This document shows, piece by piece, positions 23,123 to 30,661 of a DNA stretch of 37,258 nucleotides. Position 1 is the first letter of the stretch, and every line of letters begins with the position of its first letter. The notes beneath the pieces are model-generated. The model ran no database searches, was not told the origin of the DNA, and worked only from the letters and a program-made list of their open reading frames with translations. This DNA comes from RGDT01 sp964630925 (GTDB lineage: Bacteria > Planctomycetota > Planctomycetia > Gemmatales > Gemmataceae), in assembly GCA_964630925.1 (NCBI GenBank), contig CAZVZK010000098.1, positions 1 to 37,258 of the forward strand, in the 5' to 3' direction. The position numbers and the translations under genes are program-made.

Positions 23123-23800
23123 CTACGCCTCCACTTCGGCCGGGGCGGGATGAGGGGTGAGGTGGCGGAGGAACCACTCCCTCGCCAGGCGGGCGACCTC
23201 CTCCAGCGTGCCCGGCTCCTCGAACAGGTGGGTGGCGCCGGGGACGATCACCAGCTCCTTGGGGCAGCGCAGCCGACGCATGGCCTGCTCGTTCAGCCCG
23301 ATCACGATGTCGTCCTCGCCGCCGACGATCAGCAGGGTGGGGGCGAGGACATGCGGCAGGTCGTCGCCGGCCAGGTCGGGGCGGCCGCCGCGCGAGACGA
23401 CGGCGGCGACGTCCGGGCGCCGGGCCGCCGCGACGAGGGCTGCCCCGGCCCCGGTGCTGGCCCCGAAGTAGCCCAGGCACATGTCGCGCGTGGCCGGCTC
23501 CTGGGCAAGCCAGGCGGCGGCGTCCTGGAGGCGCCCCGCCAGCAGCTCGATGTCGAAGACCTTGTCGCGGTCCTCCGCCTCGCCCGGTTCGAGGAGGTCG
23601 AGCAGCAGGGTGGCCAGCCCGGCGTCGTGCAGCACACGGGCGACGAGCTGGTTGCGGGGGCTGAGCCTGCCGCTGCCGCTGCCGTGGGCGAACGCCACCA
23701 CCCCGGCGGCTCCGGCCGGCACGTCGAGGATGCCCGACAGCCGCCGGGCCCCTGACGGGATCGCCAGCTCACGCCTGGTCCCTTTCCGCGCGGTGCCCAC
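23123..23800 (-). CDS. Dienelactone-hydrolase-like alpha/beta hydrolase
   Basis: 225 residues with a complete catalytic triad by motif: nucleophile Ser115 in GYFGASTGAG, Asp163 or Asp164 in VGGEDD, and His191 in GATHLFEE. An FAHGSGSGR turn at about 37-45 forms the oxyanion region. There is no signal peptide. It is smaller than true dienelactone hydrolases by sequence features and its substrate is unknown. It is the first gene of the pair with the phosphoribosyltransferase, behind a sigma-54-like promoter about 70 bases upstream. Confidence 0.9.
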   Translation of the reverse strand: MGTARKGTRRELAIPSGARRLSGILDVPAGAAGVVAFAHGSGSGRLSPRNQLVARVLHDAGLATLLLDLLEPGEAEDRDKVFDIELLAGRLQDAAAWLAQEPATRDMCLGYFGASTGAGAALVAAARRPDVAAVVSRGGRPDLAGDDLPHVLAPTLLIVGGEDDIVIGLNEQAMRRLRCPKELVIVPGATHLFEEPGTLEEVARLAREWFLRHLTPHPAPAEVEA

Positions 23801-23870
23801 GATTCGCCCCTCCGCTCGGCCGGCGTCTCACGCTGGGTGGCCGTGGTACGGCCGCCGCCTCTCCCCTCAA

Positions 23871-23886
23871 GGCAACGCCCATGCCG
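23871..23886 (-). promoter_or_regulatory. Sigma-54-like promoter of the hydrolase/phosphoribosyltransferase pair
   Basis: On the minus strand cGGCATgggcgTTGCc with GG (23885-23884) and GC (23873-23872) 12 bases apart. One base departs from GGCAC. The leader would be about 60 bases. Confidence 0.6.
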
Positions 23887-24064
23887 CCCCCCGATACCCT
23901 CGCCGATCAAGGCGTGCCGGGGTGCCCCTGACGTTCAGAACGCCCCTGCGAACAGGGATGATCCGGAGGCGTCGCCGTCGAGTGGGAACGCCCGGCGACT
24001 GAACGGGCCGGGCGCGGCCCTGTGCCCCGTCAGCACAGCGGCAGGCGTGTTCCGGCTCTCCCCT

Positions 24065-24078
24065 GTGCGGCCCCGCAC
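24065..24078. promoter_or_regulatory. Palindrome GTGCGG-CC-CCGCAC, candidate activator site
   Basis: Perfect 6-base arms two bases apart. It lies about 180 bases upstream of the minus-strand sigma-54-like site and about 140 upstream of the plus-strand one, both in the normal range for enhancer-binding proteins. Confidence 0.45.
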
Positions 24079-24215
24079 GGCCTGTCGGGCGGAGATGCGT
24101 CGCCGCGAGGGCCAGCCTCGTGCGAGAGAATCCGGATGAGCCGGGGGGCTGCAAAGGGTGTTCTGCCAGCAGCTCGCGCCGCCCGACCTCGGGAAAGACG
24201 CGTCCCGTGACACCA

Positions 24216-24231
24216 CGGCACGCCGTTTGTT
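24216..24231 (+). promoter_or_regulatory. Weak sigma-54-like site before the coiled-coil gene
   Basis: cGGCACGccgtTTGT: the -24 box is exact and spacing is right, but the invariant GC at -12 is GT. Leader about 120 bases. Kept only because the neighbours have better sites. Confidence 0.25.
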
Positions 24232-24362
24232 TCGTTGGGGAGTTAGCCACCCCCCGCGCTGAGTTGGGCGGGGTGAGGCCTGTGACGGGGCGAGGGTGCC
24301 CAGGCGGGCCTATCGCCCGTCTGGTGTCCGAGACCCGGCAAGCAATGCGAAGGGGGTGTCCC

Positions 24363-24764
24363 GTGGAGACGGCGCATTTCGAGATGCACGCCGAGCACCG
24401 GCGGTGGCTCAGCGACGACGCCATGTGGCGCGACGACCTGGCGGCCTGGGAGCGCGAGATCGAGGGGGCGCTTGCGGGGATCGAGAAACTCCGTGCGGCG
24501 CTGCACGAGCACACGCAGGCCCTGCGGCGCCACCTGGCGGCGATCTCCCGGGAGGAGGAGGCCGTGGACTACCACGAGCGGGCGATGGCCGAGTTCGAGG
24601 CCGGGGGCTCGGCGCGGGCGCTCGAGGGGACGGCCGAGACCCACCAGCAGATGGCCGCGCGGCACACGCAGAAGCGGCTGACGCACGAGCGGCTGAAGTG
24701 GCGTCACCACACGGTGATGGCCCACTGGGCCCTGCTCCACAAGGCCATCACCGACATGGCCTGA
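24363..24764 (+). CDS. Helical coiled-coil protein of unknown function
   Basis: 133 residues from GTG 24363, preceded by AAGGGGG. Almost wholly helical: heptad-like runs at about 20-65 (WEREIEGALAGIEKLRAAL, then HEHTQALRRHLAAI) and 70-125, rich in His, Arg and Glu. There is no membrane segment or signal peptide. I do not recognise a family. It ends the putative stress island and is followed by a strong bidirectional hairpin. Confidence 0.7.
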   Translation: METAHFEMHAEHRRWLSDDAMWRDDLAAWEREIEGALAGIEKLRAALHEHTQALRRHLAAISREEEAVDYHERAMAEFEAGGSARALEGTAETHQQMAARHTQKRLTHERLKWRHHTVMAHWALLHKAITDMA

Positions 24765-24831
24765 AATAGGGGCGTCGCGATGAACAAGCCGGCAGCGGGT
24801 GATGGATACATCCGAGATCCCAGCGCGAACC

Positions 24832-24866
24832 GAGGCCCGCCGCGACACCAGATCGCGGCGGGCCTC
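24832..24866. terminator. Bidirectional terminator hairpin
   Basis: A perfect 14-base-pair stem (24832-24845 with 24853-24866) around a 7-base loop, between the convergent coiled-coil gene (plus) and zinc-ribbon gene (minus). Confidence 0.8.
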
Positions 24867-24938
24867 CTCCTTGGCCTCTGACCGCACCCAGGGAGCGTGG
24901 CCCCGCGGCCGTGAGAATCCGCCGTGGTGCGGGCCGGC

Positions 24939-25202
24939 TCATTCGGGATTGAGGTCGATCTCGGGGTTATCGTCCAGCTCGATGCGGTAGTCGAGGCAGA
25001 TCCAGTGCCCGCACCCGCCGCACCTCAGGCAGCTCACCTCCGCGAGCGCCTCCGGGAAGGCGAACACCGCGTCTGTCAGCATGGGGCGCATCTCCACCTG
25101 GACGGTCTTCGCGCCCGAGGCCGGGTTCACGTGCCCGCATTTCGGGCAGGCGCTGGTGCCGCCCGGCTCGGTCATGGGGACGGAGGGCTTGCGTAGGGCC
25201 AT
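24939..25202 (-). CDS. Small zinc-ribbon protein
   Basis: 87 residues from ATG 25202, preceded by GGAGAGG. It has CPKCGHVNP near residue 20 and CLRCGGCGHWICLDY near 60; the paired CxxC motifs would make one zinc ribbon with a 40-residue insert. The C-terminus is acidic (ELDDNPEIDLNPE). No enzymatic domain is seen. Possibly a nucleic-acid- or protein-binding adaptor. Monocistronic. Confidence 0.75.
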   Translation of the reverse strand: MALRKPSVPMTEPGGTSACPKCGHVNPASGAKTVQVEMRPMLTDAVFAFPEALAEVSCLRCGGCGHWICLDYRIELDDNPEIDLNPE

Positions 25203-25615
25203 GTTCCTCTCCTCCGAAGAGCGATGCGACATCCGACTTCGCCTGGGTGATGATAGCATAGGCCGTCCGGGCCGCGATGACCCCCCCGGCCCTGATGCTT
25301 ACCCACGGGTTGATGAGGGCTTCGCGGGCCCTGGCGAGCGGGAGTCGGCCAGCGCCGGGGGGTTCACCTGGCGTGAGCCCTCTTGGGCGAGCGGAGGGTT
25401 GCGTCAGCGCCCCGAGCGCAGAGCGTGAGCGCCTCTCTGGCCGCGGGCGCCGTTCGTTCTCGATGAGCGTTCAGTCAACGAGGCGCTGACGCTGTTTGAC
25501 TCGGGGCGCTGACGCATCCCCGCTCGCCCAAGACGGGCTCACGCCCCGGCCGGGGAGGATTCGGCCCCGCCGACGAGCCTGCCATCGCCCGAGCCCCTGA
25601 GTGTGTGAGGCGACG
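25203..25615. other. 413-base gap containing a nested inverted repeat
   Basis: Holds the leader of the zinc-ribbon gene (minus) and the palindromic element at 25370-25545. The last 70 bases lead into the VOC-protein gene. No gene is seen. Confidence 0.6.
25370..25545. repeat. Nested long inverted repeat, MITE-like
   Basis: Arms of about 45 bases (25370-25416 and 25500-25545) are complementary apart from one gap and a few mismatches; they share GGCGTGAGCC, TTGGGCGAGCGG and GCGTCAGCGCCCCGAG. A second inner pair (25423-25435 with 25480-25492) matches 12 of 13. The word GGCGCTGACGC occurs twice in the right half. The element has no coding capacity; it resembles a miniature palindromic element of the kind dispersed in planctomycete genomes. 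Confidence 0.75.
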
Positions 25616-25981
25616 ATGATTGACCCCTCGCTCTCCCTGCTCGTCCTCCGCTCCCCGCGCTTCGACACGGTGCGCCGGTTCTACGCCGCCCTCGGCGTCG
25701 AGCTGCGCGAGGAGCGGCACGGCACCGGGCCGGCCCATCTCGCGGCCCGTGTCGGCCCCGTCGTACTGGAATTCTACCCCTCGGCGGAGGGCAAGGGGCC
25801 GGACGGCGTGCGGCTCGGACTGACGCTGGCCGACCTGTCCGCGGCGCTTCTCGCGCTCGAATCCATTGGAGTGCGCCCCGAGCGCGGCCCGGCCAGCACG
25901 GAGTGGGGGCTGCGTGCCGTCGTCCGCGATCCGGACGGGCGGGCCGTCGAGCTGTATCAGGGCGTGCCGGATGGGGCGTGA
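25616..25981 (+). CDS. VOC-fold (glyoxalase/bleomycin resistance-like) protein
   Basis: 121 residues from ATG 25616 with GAGG upstream. Two beta-alpha-beta-beta-beta halves: FYAALGVELREERHGTG with VLEFYPS in the first, and VRDPDGRAVELYQG, the typical end strand with a metal-ligand glutamate, in the second. The first half has HLAARVG where a metal ligand is often found. Too generic to name a substrate; dioxygenase, lyase and antibiotic-binding functions all occur in the superfamily. Confidence 0.85.
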   Translation: MIDPSLSLLVLRSPRFDTVRRFYAALGVELREERHGTGPAHLAARVGPVVLEFYPSAEGKGPDGVRLGLTLADLSAALLALESIGVRPERGPASTEWGLRAVVRDPDGRAVELYQGVPDGA

Positions 25982-26012
25982 TCCGCTACTTTGCAAGTGG
26001 GAGGTGCCCTCC

Positions 26013-27080
26013 ATGCGCGACTACGATGAAGAGGACGGAAGGCAGGGGCGGCAGGGCAGCCAGCGCGACAGGCGGCGACGGGACGAGGACGATGAAGGCG
26101 GCCGGATGCAGCGGGGTGAGGACTACCGCCCGGCGCCCCGACGCCCGCCGGACCCCGACGACCCGGACCGCCCCGAAGGGCCTGTGCCGACGCACGCCGA
26201 CACGCGCCAGCCGCGCGAGGCCGACTACTTCGCGCCGCCGCCGGAGGAGATCGGCGAGGTCACCAGCGCCTGCACCACGATGACGCGCGGGATGGAGCCG
26301 ATGGCCGCCGGCACCCGCGCCGCCGTCTTCCTCATCTCGGCGGGCTGCGGGGCGGGCCTCGGCGTCGTCATCGACGTGCTTGCCAAGGTGCAGAGCCCCT
26401 TCTGGCTCATCTTCTGGCCCGTGGTGCTGCTCCTGATCGCGCTGCTGATCGCCTGGGCTTGTACCCAGTTCGGGCACACCTGCACCTACGTCGGCCGTTC
26501 GGGGGTCGCCCGGTTCACCTGCTCCGGGACGCGCCACGACATCACCGAGGAGGTCTTCCCGTTCCGCGAGGGCGCCGAGCTGAGGACGACGCAGGTGCGC
26601 CGCTACACCAACGGCGTGTATCAGGGGACGGATTACACCTACACGTGGTCCGACGTGGCCGGCCGGCAGCGTTACGTCATCTCCGGGACCCACGGCAGCG
26701 AGGGCGGCAACCCGCCCCCGGAGGACGCCTACCACTTCGCCGTCGCCTCCGAGCTGGCGTGGAGCCTGTACCTCCTCGACGGCGTCGAGCGTCAGGTGAT
26801 GACCAAGGGCGAGGTGCGGTTCAACCTCGGCGGGTCGGACTGGGTGTCCATCGGCCCGGACATCCTCCGCCTGAAACTCAGCGGCACCGTCACCGAGTGC
26901 GACACACGCGACGTGGCCTCCGTGACCATCCACCAGGGCATCTTCACGGTCAAGCGGACGGACGCGCAGGAGGGGTGGTTCTCATCCACGGGCGTCTTCA
27001 AGTTCGACTACAGCAACCTCGCCAACGCCCAGCTCTTCCTCTTCGTCCTGCAGAAGATCGCCGGCATCCAGGTGAGCTGA
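26013..27080 (+). CDS. Membrane protein with charged N-terminus and beta-rich C-domain
   Basis: 355 residues from ATG 26013 with GGGAGG. The first 75 residues are disordered and extremely rich in Arg, Asp, Gln and Pro. Two membrane helices at about 100-120 and 125-148 (FWLIFWPVVLLLIALLIAW). The remaining 200 residues are a soluble domain with repeated strands (VGRSGVARFTCSG, VRRYTNGVYQGTDYTYTW, GRQRYVISGTH) and a final helix LANAQLFLFVLQKIAGI; this layout recalls DUF6585-type proteins with PH-like domains, at low confidence. First of four plus-strand genes with short gaps. Confidence 0.75.
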   Translation: MRDYDEEDGRQGRQGSQRDRRRRDEDDEGGRMQRGEDYRPAPRRPPDPDDPDRPEGPVPTHADTRQPREADYFAPPPEEIGEVTSACTTMTRGMEPMAAGTRAAVFLISAGCGAGLGVVIDVLAKVQSPFWLIFWPVVLLLIALLIAWACTQFGHTCTYVGRSGVARFTCSGTRHDITEEVFPFREGAELRTTQVRRYTNGVYQGTDYTYTWSDVAGRQRYVISGTHGSEGGNPPPEDAYHFAVASELAWSLYLLDGVERQVMTKGEVRFNLGGSDWVSIGPDILRLKLSGTVTECDTRDVASVTIHQGIFTVKRTDAQEGWFSSTGVFKFDYSNLANAQLFLFVLQKIAGIQVS

Positions 27081-27149
27081 CGCCCTTGAACGGCCGCCGC
27101 GCGCGGGCTAGAACCTGAGCATCCCTCTCCCGCGCCGGGGAATGTCGTC

Positions 27150-27788
27150 ATGAGCCAGCCCGCCCCCACCCCCCCGCCGCCCCGCAAGCCACGCCGCGGG
27201 CTCCTCATCGCCTGGTTCATCCTGATCTGCGTCGTCGGCCTGATGGTCTTCTTCTACGCCCGCGGGCACTGGGCCGGCACCACGCCCCTCGACCCGACGA
27301 CGCCGGAGCAGGGGCCGCTCACCCAGCTCTTGCGGCTCCCCGACGGGCACGTCACGGTCCGGTCGGCCATCGTCCTGCCGTACCCGCGCGAGAAGGTGTG
27401 GGCCGCCGTCACCGACTACGCCCGCTACCCCGACTTCCTCCCCTACGTCAAGGACATGACGGCGGAGCGAGGCGAAGGGGGCACCGTGGTCAGCGGTGAG
27501 GCCCAGGCGATCATCGGCGGTTACTGGAAGTTCACGATGACGGTCAAGGAGCGGAGGGACGGGGACTGGGCGGCGCGGTGGGACGAGCCGCCCTCCGGGC
27601 AGATCCTCGTGAACCGGGGCGGGTGGACGGCGCGCGAGCTGGGAGAGGGCCGGACGCTCCTGGCGCTGGACCTCGAGACGGAGGCCAAGGGCAACCCGCG
27701 GTTCGTGATGCGTAACTTCTACCTGTACCGTCTGGGCCGCGTGATGGAGGCCGTCCGCGCCCGCCTCGACTCGCCCCCTGGGGAATGA
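27150..27788 (+). CDS. Membrane-anchored SRPBCC (START/Coq10-like) protein
   Basis: 212 residues. A proline-rich N-terminus is followed by one membrane helix (about 18-38, LLIAWFILICVVGLMVFFY), then an SRPBCC fold: VRSAIVLPYPREKVWAAVTDYARYPDFLPYVKDM, key words REKVWAAVTDYARYPDF, is the typical first strand and helices; the last long helix is RNFYLYRLGRVMEAVRARL. These cup-shaped domains bind lipids, polyketides or other hydrophobic ligands. The domain would lie outside the cytoplasmic membrane. The next gene starts 3 bases after the stop. Confidence 0.8.
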   Translation: MSQPAPTPPPPRKPRRGLLIAWFILICVVGLMVFFYARGHWAGTTPLDPTTPEQGPLTQLLRLPDGHVTVRSAIVLPYPREKVWAAVTDYARYPDFLPYVKDMTAERGEGGTVVSGEAQAIIGGYWKFTMTVKERRDGDWAARWDEPPSGQILVNRGGWTARELGEGRTLLALDLETEAKGNPRFVMRNFYLYRLGRVMEAVRARLDSPPGE

Positions 27789-27791
27789 ACC

Positions 27792-28361
27792 ATGCCGGAC
27801 CAGACGCCCGTCACGTTCGAGCGGCACGCGCCGGAGCATGGGGCGGCCCCCACGGCCGCCCCGGCGCCGGCGGGGTGTTGCTGCTGTTGCTGCTGCTGCC
27901 TGCACACCATCGGCGGGCTGGTCGGCGCCATCCAGGGCTCGGTGTCGCCGGCCAGGACCGGGCCGGAGTACAGGAACTATCAGCGCGACCCGAACGACAT
28001 CGACGCGCCGTTCCCCTTCCGCCGCGACGCGCAGGAGGAGGAGCCGCCGCTCATGCCGGTGCCCCTCGTGTACTGGCTCATCGTGCTGATGCTGTGCGGG
28101 GCCACGTCGTTCATCACCTACCTGAACAACGGCGCCCGCGACCCGAGCATGCTGGTCGCCGGGGGGTTCATCGCGGTGATGATCCTGCCGGCGCTCCAGC
28201 TCGGCGCGTCGATCCTGACGACACTGATCGTCCTGATCTTCTACCCCAACAAGGGCGAGCCGCTGACGCGCATCGGCAAGATCACGCTGTGGTCGTTCGT
28301 CGGGACGGCCGTCGGCATGCTGGCGATGGCCGGCTGCTGCGGCCTGTTCATGCTCCGGTGA
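27792..28361 (+). CDS. Membrane protein with a run of eight cysteines
   Basis: 189 residues. Residues 29-36 are eight Cys in a row (mixed TGT and TGC codons), followed by LHTIGGLVGAIQG. A polar stretch follows, then three membrane helices: about 92-110 (VYWLIVLMLCGATSFI), 122-150 and 165-188, the last ending CCGLFML. A Cys tract beside a short amphipathic segment could be a multiple-acylation or metal-binding site; this is inference. Start lies 3 bases after the SRPBCC gene, and the esterase gene begins 10 bases after its stop, so these three are probably one operon. Confidence 0.8.
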   Translation: MPDQTPVTFERHAPEHGAAPTAAPAPAGCCCCCCCCLHTIGGLVGAIQGSVSPARTGPEYRNYQRDPNDIDAPFPFRRDAQEEEPPLMPVPLVYWLIVLMLCGATSFITYLNNGARDPSMLVAGGFIAVMILPALQLGASILTTLIVLIFYPNKGEPLTRIGKITLWSFVGTAVGMLAMAGCCGLFMLR

Positions 28362-28371
28362 GGGAATCGTC

Positions 28372-29241
28372 ATGTTCGCACTGATCCTGTTGTTCGCAGG
28401 CGCCGACGCCAAGCCCGAGGTGCTGGACGTGTGGCCGGGCGGCAAGCCGCCCGGCGTGAAGGAGGCCAAGGCCGGCGAGACGGTGCAGCCGGACAACCCC
28501 AAGGCGCGCAAGGTGCTCCGCCTGACGGGCATCGAGAGGCCGACGCTGACCGTCTACCGCCCCGACCCGGCGAAGGACACGGGGGCGTGCGTCGTGATCT
28601 GCCCCGGCGGCGGGTACAGCATCCTGGCGTGGGATCTGGAGGGCACCGAGGTGGCGGCGTGGCTGAACGGCCTGGGCGTGACGGCGGCGGTGCTGAAGTA
28701 CCGCGTGCCGCGCCCGCCGGGGCTGAAGAAGGGCGAGCAGCCTCCGGGGCCGTTGCAGGACGCGCAGCGGGCCATCCGCCTCGTGCGCAGCAAGGCGGCC
28801 GAGTGGAAGATCGACCCGAAGCGCGTCGGCATCCTGGGCTTCTCGGCGGGGGGCCACCTGTCTGCCTCGGCTTCGCTGAAGCCGGCGGGCTACGAGGCGA
28901 TGGACAAGGTCGATGAGCAGCCGTGCCGGCCCGACTTCACGGTGCTGATCTACCCGGCGTATCTGGTGACGGCGAAGCGCGACGCGTTGCTGGAGGAGTT
29001 CGCGGTGACGAAGGAGGTGCCGCCGATGTTCCTGGCGCACGCCCATGACGACGGCGTGCCGGCGGAGAACAGCGTGCTACTGTACCTGGCGCTCAAGAAG
29101 GCCGGCGTGCCGGCGGACCTGCACATCTACAGCAAGGGCGGCCACGGCTTCGGCCTGCGCGAGAGCAAGGACCCGGCGAGCACCTGGCCGGCGCGGTGCG
29201 CGGAGTGGCTCAAACGCGAGGGCTGGCTGAAGTCGAAGTGA
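28372..29241 (+). CDS. Secreted alpha/beta hydrolase, acetyl-esterase-like
   Basis: 289 residues with a short signal peptide (FALILLFAGADA). A complete esterase/lipase layout: oxyanion loop CPGGGYSILAWDLEG, nucleophile serine in LGFSAGGHLS (about residue 165), Asp in AHAHDDGVP and His in GGHGFGLR near the C-terminus. It belongs with the endo-xylanase/acetyl-xylan-esterase-like hydrolases that are abundant in planctomycetes and remove acyl groups from polysaccharides; the exact substrate cannot be read from sequence. GAGGGA precedes ATG 28372. Confidence 0.9.
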   Translation: MFALILLFAGADAKPEVLDVWPGGKPPGVKEAKAGETVQPDNPKARKVLRLTGIERPTLTVYRPDPAKDTGACVVICPGGGYSILAWDLEGTEVAAWLNGLGVTAAVLKYRVPRPPGLKKGEQPPGPLQDAQRAIRLVRSKAAEWKIDPKRVGILGFSAGGHLSASASLKPAGYEAMDKVDEQPCRPDFTVLIYPAYLVTAKRDALLEEFAVTKEVPPMFLAHAHDDGVPAENSVLLYLALKKAGVPADLHIYSKGGHGFGLRESKDPASTWPARCAEWLKREGWLKSK

Positions 29242-29319
29242 CGCGGCCTTGACGGGCAGGCGGCTGCATTGAGGAAGGAGGCGGACGATGATACGCGACG
29301 GCATACGTCACTCGATCCG

Positions 29320-29391
29320 CCTCCCGCAGCTCGATGGCGGAGCGCCGGTCTTATAAGCCGGTGGTTGTGGGTTCGATTCCCACCAGGAGGA
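29320..29391 (+). tRNA. tRNA with anticodon UAU, probable tRNA-Ile (AUA)
   Basis: 72 bases fold as a cloverleaf: acceptor CCTCCCG with CAGGAGG, D arm GCTC/GAGC, anticodon stem CCGGT/GCCGG around CTTATAA (anticodon TAT), variable TGGTT, T arm GTGGG/CCCAC with TTCGATT, discriminator A. Oddities: position 6 faces A67 (C-A mismatch), position 8 is C where U is nearly universal, and T31-G39 is a wobble. UAU would read AUA directly, which most bacteria do instead with a lysidine-modified CAU tRNA. Either a real rare isoacceptor or a decaying gene; CCA is not encoded. Confidence 0.75.
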
Positions 29392-29460
29392 CTGCCGGAA
29401 GGCCGGTCAGCGGCGGTCGTCATCGTCGGGCCCCGGACCGGGGCCGCAGTCGTCGCCCCC

Positions 29461-29682
29461 TCAGCCGAGGGCGGGGGCGGCGGCGATGTACTCGCGCTCG
29501 ACCTCATGCGGGCCGTCCGGCGGGAAGCAGAGATCGAGCGTCGGCAGCAGACGCCCGAGCAGGCGCTTGTGGTCGCGCTCGTGTTCCGAGGGCAGCCCGT
29601 CGGGGTCGGGGCTGAGGCCGACGGTCAACTGTAGGCGGCCACTGATGGCGTCGCGGATCAGGCGGAGGATGGCCTGTGGCAT
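29461..29682 (-). CDS. Small protein of unknown function
   Basis: 73 residues; AAGGAG lies upstream of ATG 29682. It starts with an amphipathic helix (AILRLIRDAISGRLQLTVGLS), then DPDGLPSEHERDHKRLLGRLLP, and ends with EVEREYIAAAPALG. No recognised family. Supported by the ribosome-binding site, codon bias like the neighbours and its place between a tRNA and a divergent gene, not by homology. Confidence 0.55.
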   Translation of the reverse strand: MPQAILRLIRDAISGRLQLTVGLSPDPDGLPSEHERDHKRLLGRLLPTLDLCFPPDGPHEVEREYIAAAPALG

Positions 29683-29877
29683 GCTTCGCGCTCCTTGAGG
29701 AGGTGAATGAGGTTGGGTTGTACCGACGGCAGCGGGCCGCGCCAAGGCCCGTAGGGCAGCTCCGCCGTCAGGCGAGGCGTGGCCGCCGGCAGGCACGAAG
29801 CAGTTGCCTTCGGCGGCAGGCTCTTGCGGCGCCGCCCCGACAGGGGGTAGGATGGCCGTGGATCGTGAGGGCCCGCC

Positions 29878-30618
29878 ATGCCGCTGCGTGACCACTTCCG
29901 CCCGCCGCTCGACGACCTCCACCAGTGGGAGTCGCTGCCTACCGGCTGGCCCCTGATGATCGTCGCCTCCCTGCGCCGGCGCCTCCCGCGAGGCTTCGTG
30001 GCGGAGCTGTCGGCCCATTCCGGTCGGGCCGTCGAGGTGGACGTGGCGACCCACGAGCGCGAGGGCATTCCGCCCCTCGGGACGGACGGCGCCGGCGGGG
30101 TGGCGTTGGCCACGGCCACGGCCACGTGGGCCCCGCCCGAGCCGACATTCTCCGCGGCAACGGACCTCACGGAGCAGGACGAGTACGAGGTCCGGGTCTA
30201 CGACGCGCGGCGGCGGCGGAGGCTGGTGGCCGCCGTCGAACTGGTCAGCCCGGCCAACAAGGACCGCCCTTCCCACCAGAGGGCGTTCGTCACGAAGTGC
30301 GCGGGCCTGCTGCGCGAGCGGGTCAGCGTCACCGTCGTGGACATCGTGACCACGCGGACGGCGAACCTGTACGAGGAGCTGCTCGACGAGCTGCGGCTGG
30401 ACGACCCGGGCCTGTCGCCGGAGCCGTCCGGCCTGTACGCCGTCACCTGCCGGCTGAGGCAGGCGGACGAGGAATGGCGGCTCCAATCGTGGCTGTTTCC
30501 GCTGGCCCTCGGTGCGGCGATGCCGACTCCGCCAATGTGGCTCGCGGCGGATCTGTCGGTGCCGCTGGAGCTGGAGGTCAGTTACGAGCAGAGCTGCGAG
30601 ATCCTCGGGATCGCCTGA
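29878..30618 (+). CDS. DUF4058-family protein
   Basis: 246 residues. The opening MPLRDHFRPPLDDLHQWESL and the following WPLMIVASLRRRLPRGFVAEL and VEVDVATHERE are the start of DUF4058. Later VRVYDARRRRRLVAAVELVSPANK and ANLYEELLDELRL also fit; the VELVSPANK turn and preceding acidic positions resemble a PD-(D/E)XK-like core, but I would not call it a nuclease. Common in planctomycetes and cyanobacteria; function unknown. The DUF5678 gene follows after 43 bases. Confidence 0.85.
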   Translation: MPLRDHFRPPLDDLHQWESLPTGWPLMIVASLRRRLPRGFVAELSAHSGRAVEVDVATHEREGIPPLGTDGAGGVALATATATWAPPEPTFSAATDLTEQDEYEVRVYDARRRRRLVAAVELVSPANKDRPSHQRAFVTKCAGLLRERVSVTVVDIVTTRTANLYEELLDELRLDDPGLSPEPSGLYAVTCRLRQADEEWRLQSWLFPLALGAAMPTPPMWLAADLSVPLELEVSYEQSCEILGIA

Positions 30619-30661
30619 GCCTCGTCCGGTGGCAGGCGCGGATCGTTCCCCAGAGACAAGC

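Larger units (their letters stand above)
23801..24362. other. Divergent gap between hydrolase pair and coiled-coil gene
   Basis: 562 bases with two outward sigma-54-like sites (23871-23886 minus; 24216-24231 plus, weak) and a GTGCGG-CC-CCGCAC palindrome at 24065-24078. I see no gene: open frames here lack a ribosome-binding site and any recognisable domain. Confidence 0.55.

Noticed and set aside
27876..27900. The TGY run coding eight Cys as a microsatellite error
   Set aside because: TGT and TGC codons are mixed and the frame stays open into well-formed membrane helices, so it is kept as coding, although length variation remains possible.
29792..29807. GGCAC followed by TTGC before the DUF4058 gene
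   Set aside because: The spacing between GG and GC is 14 bases, outside sigma-54 tolerance.
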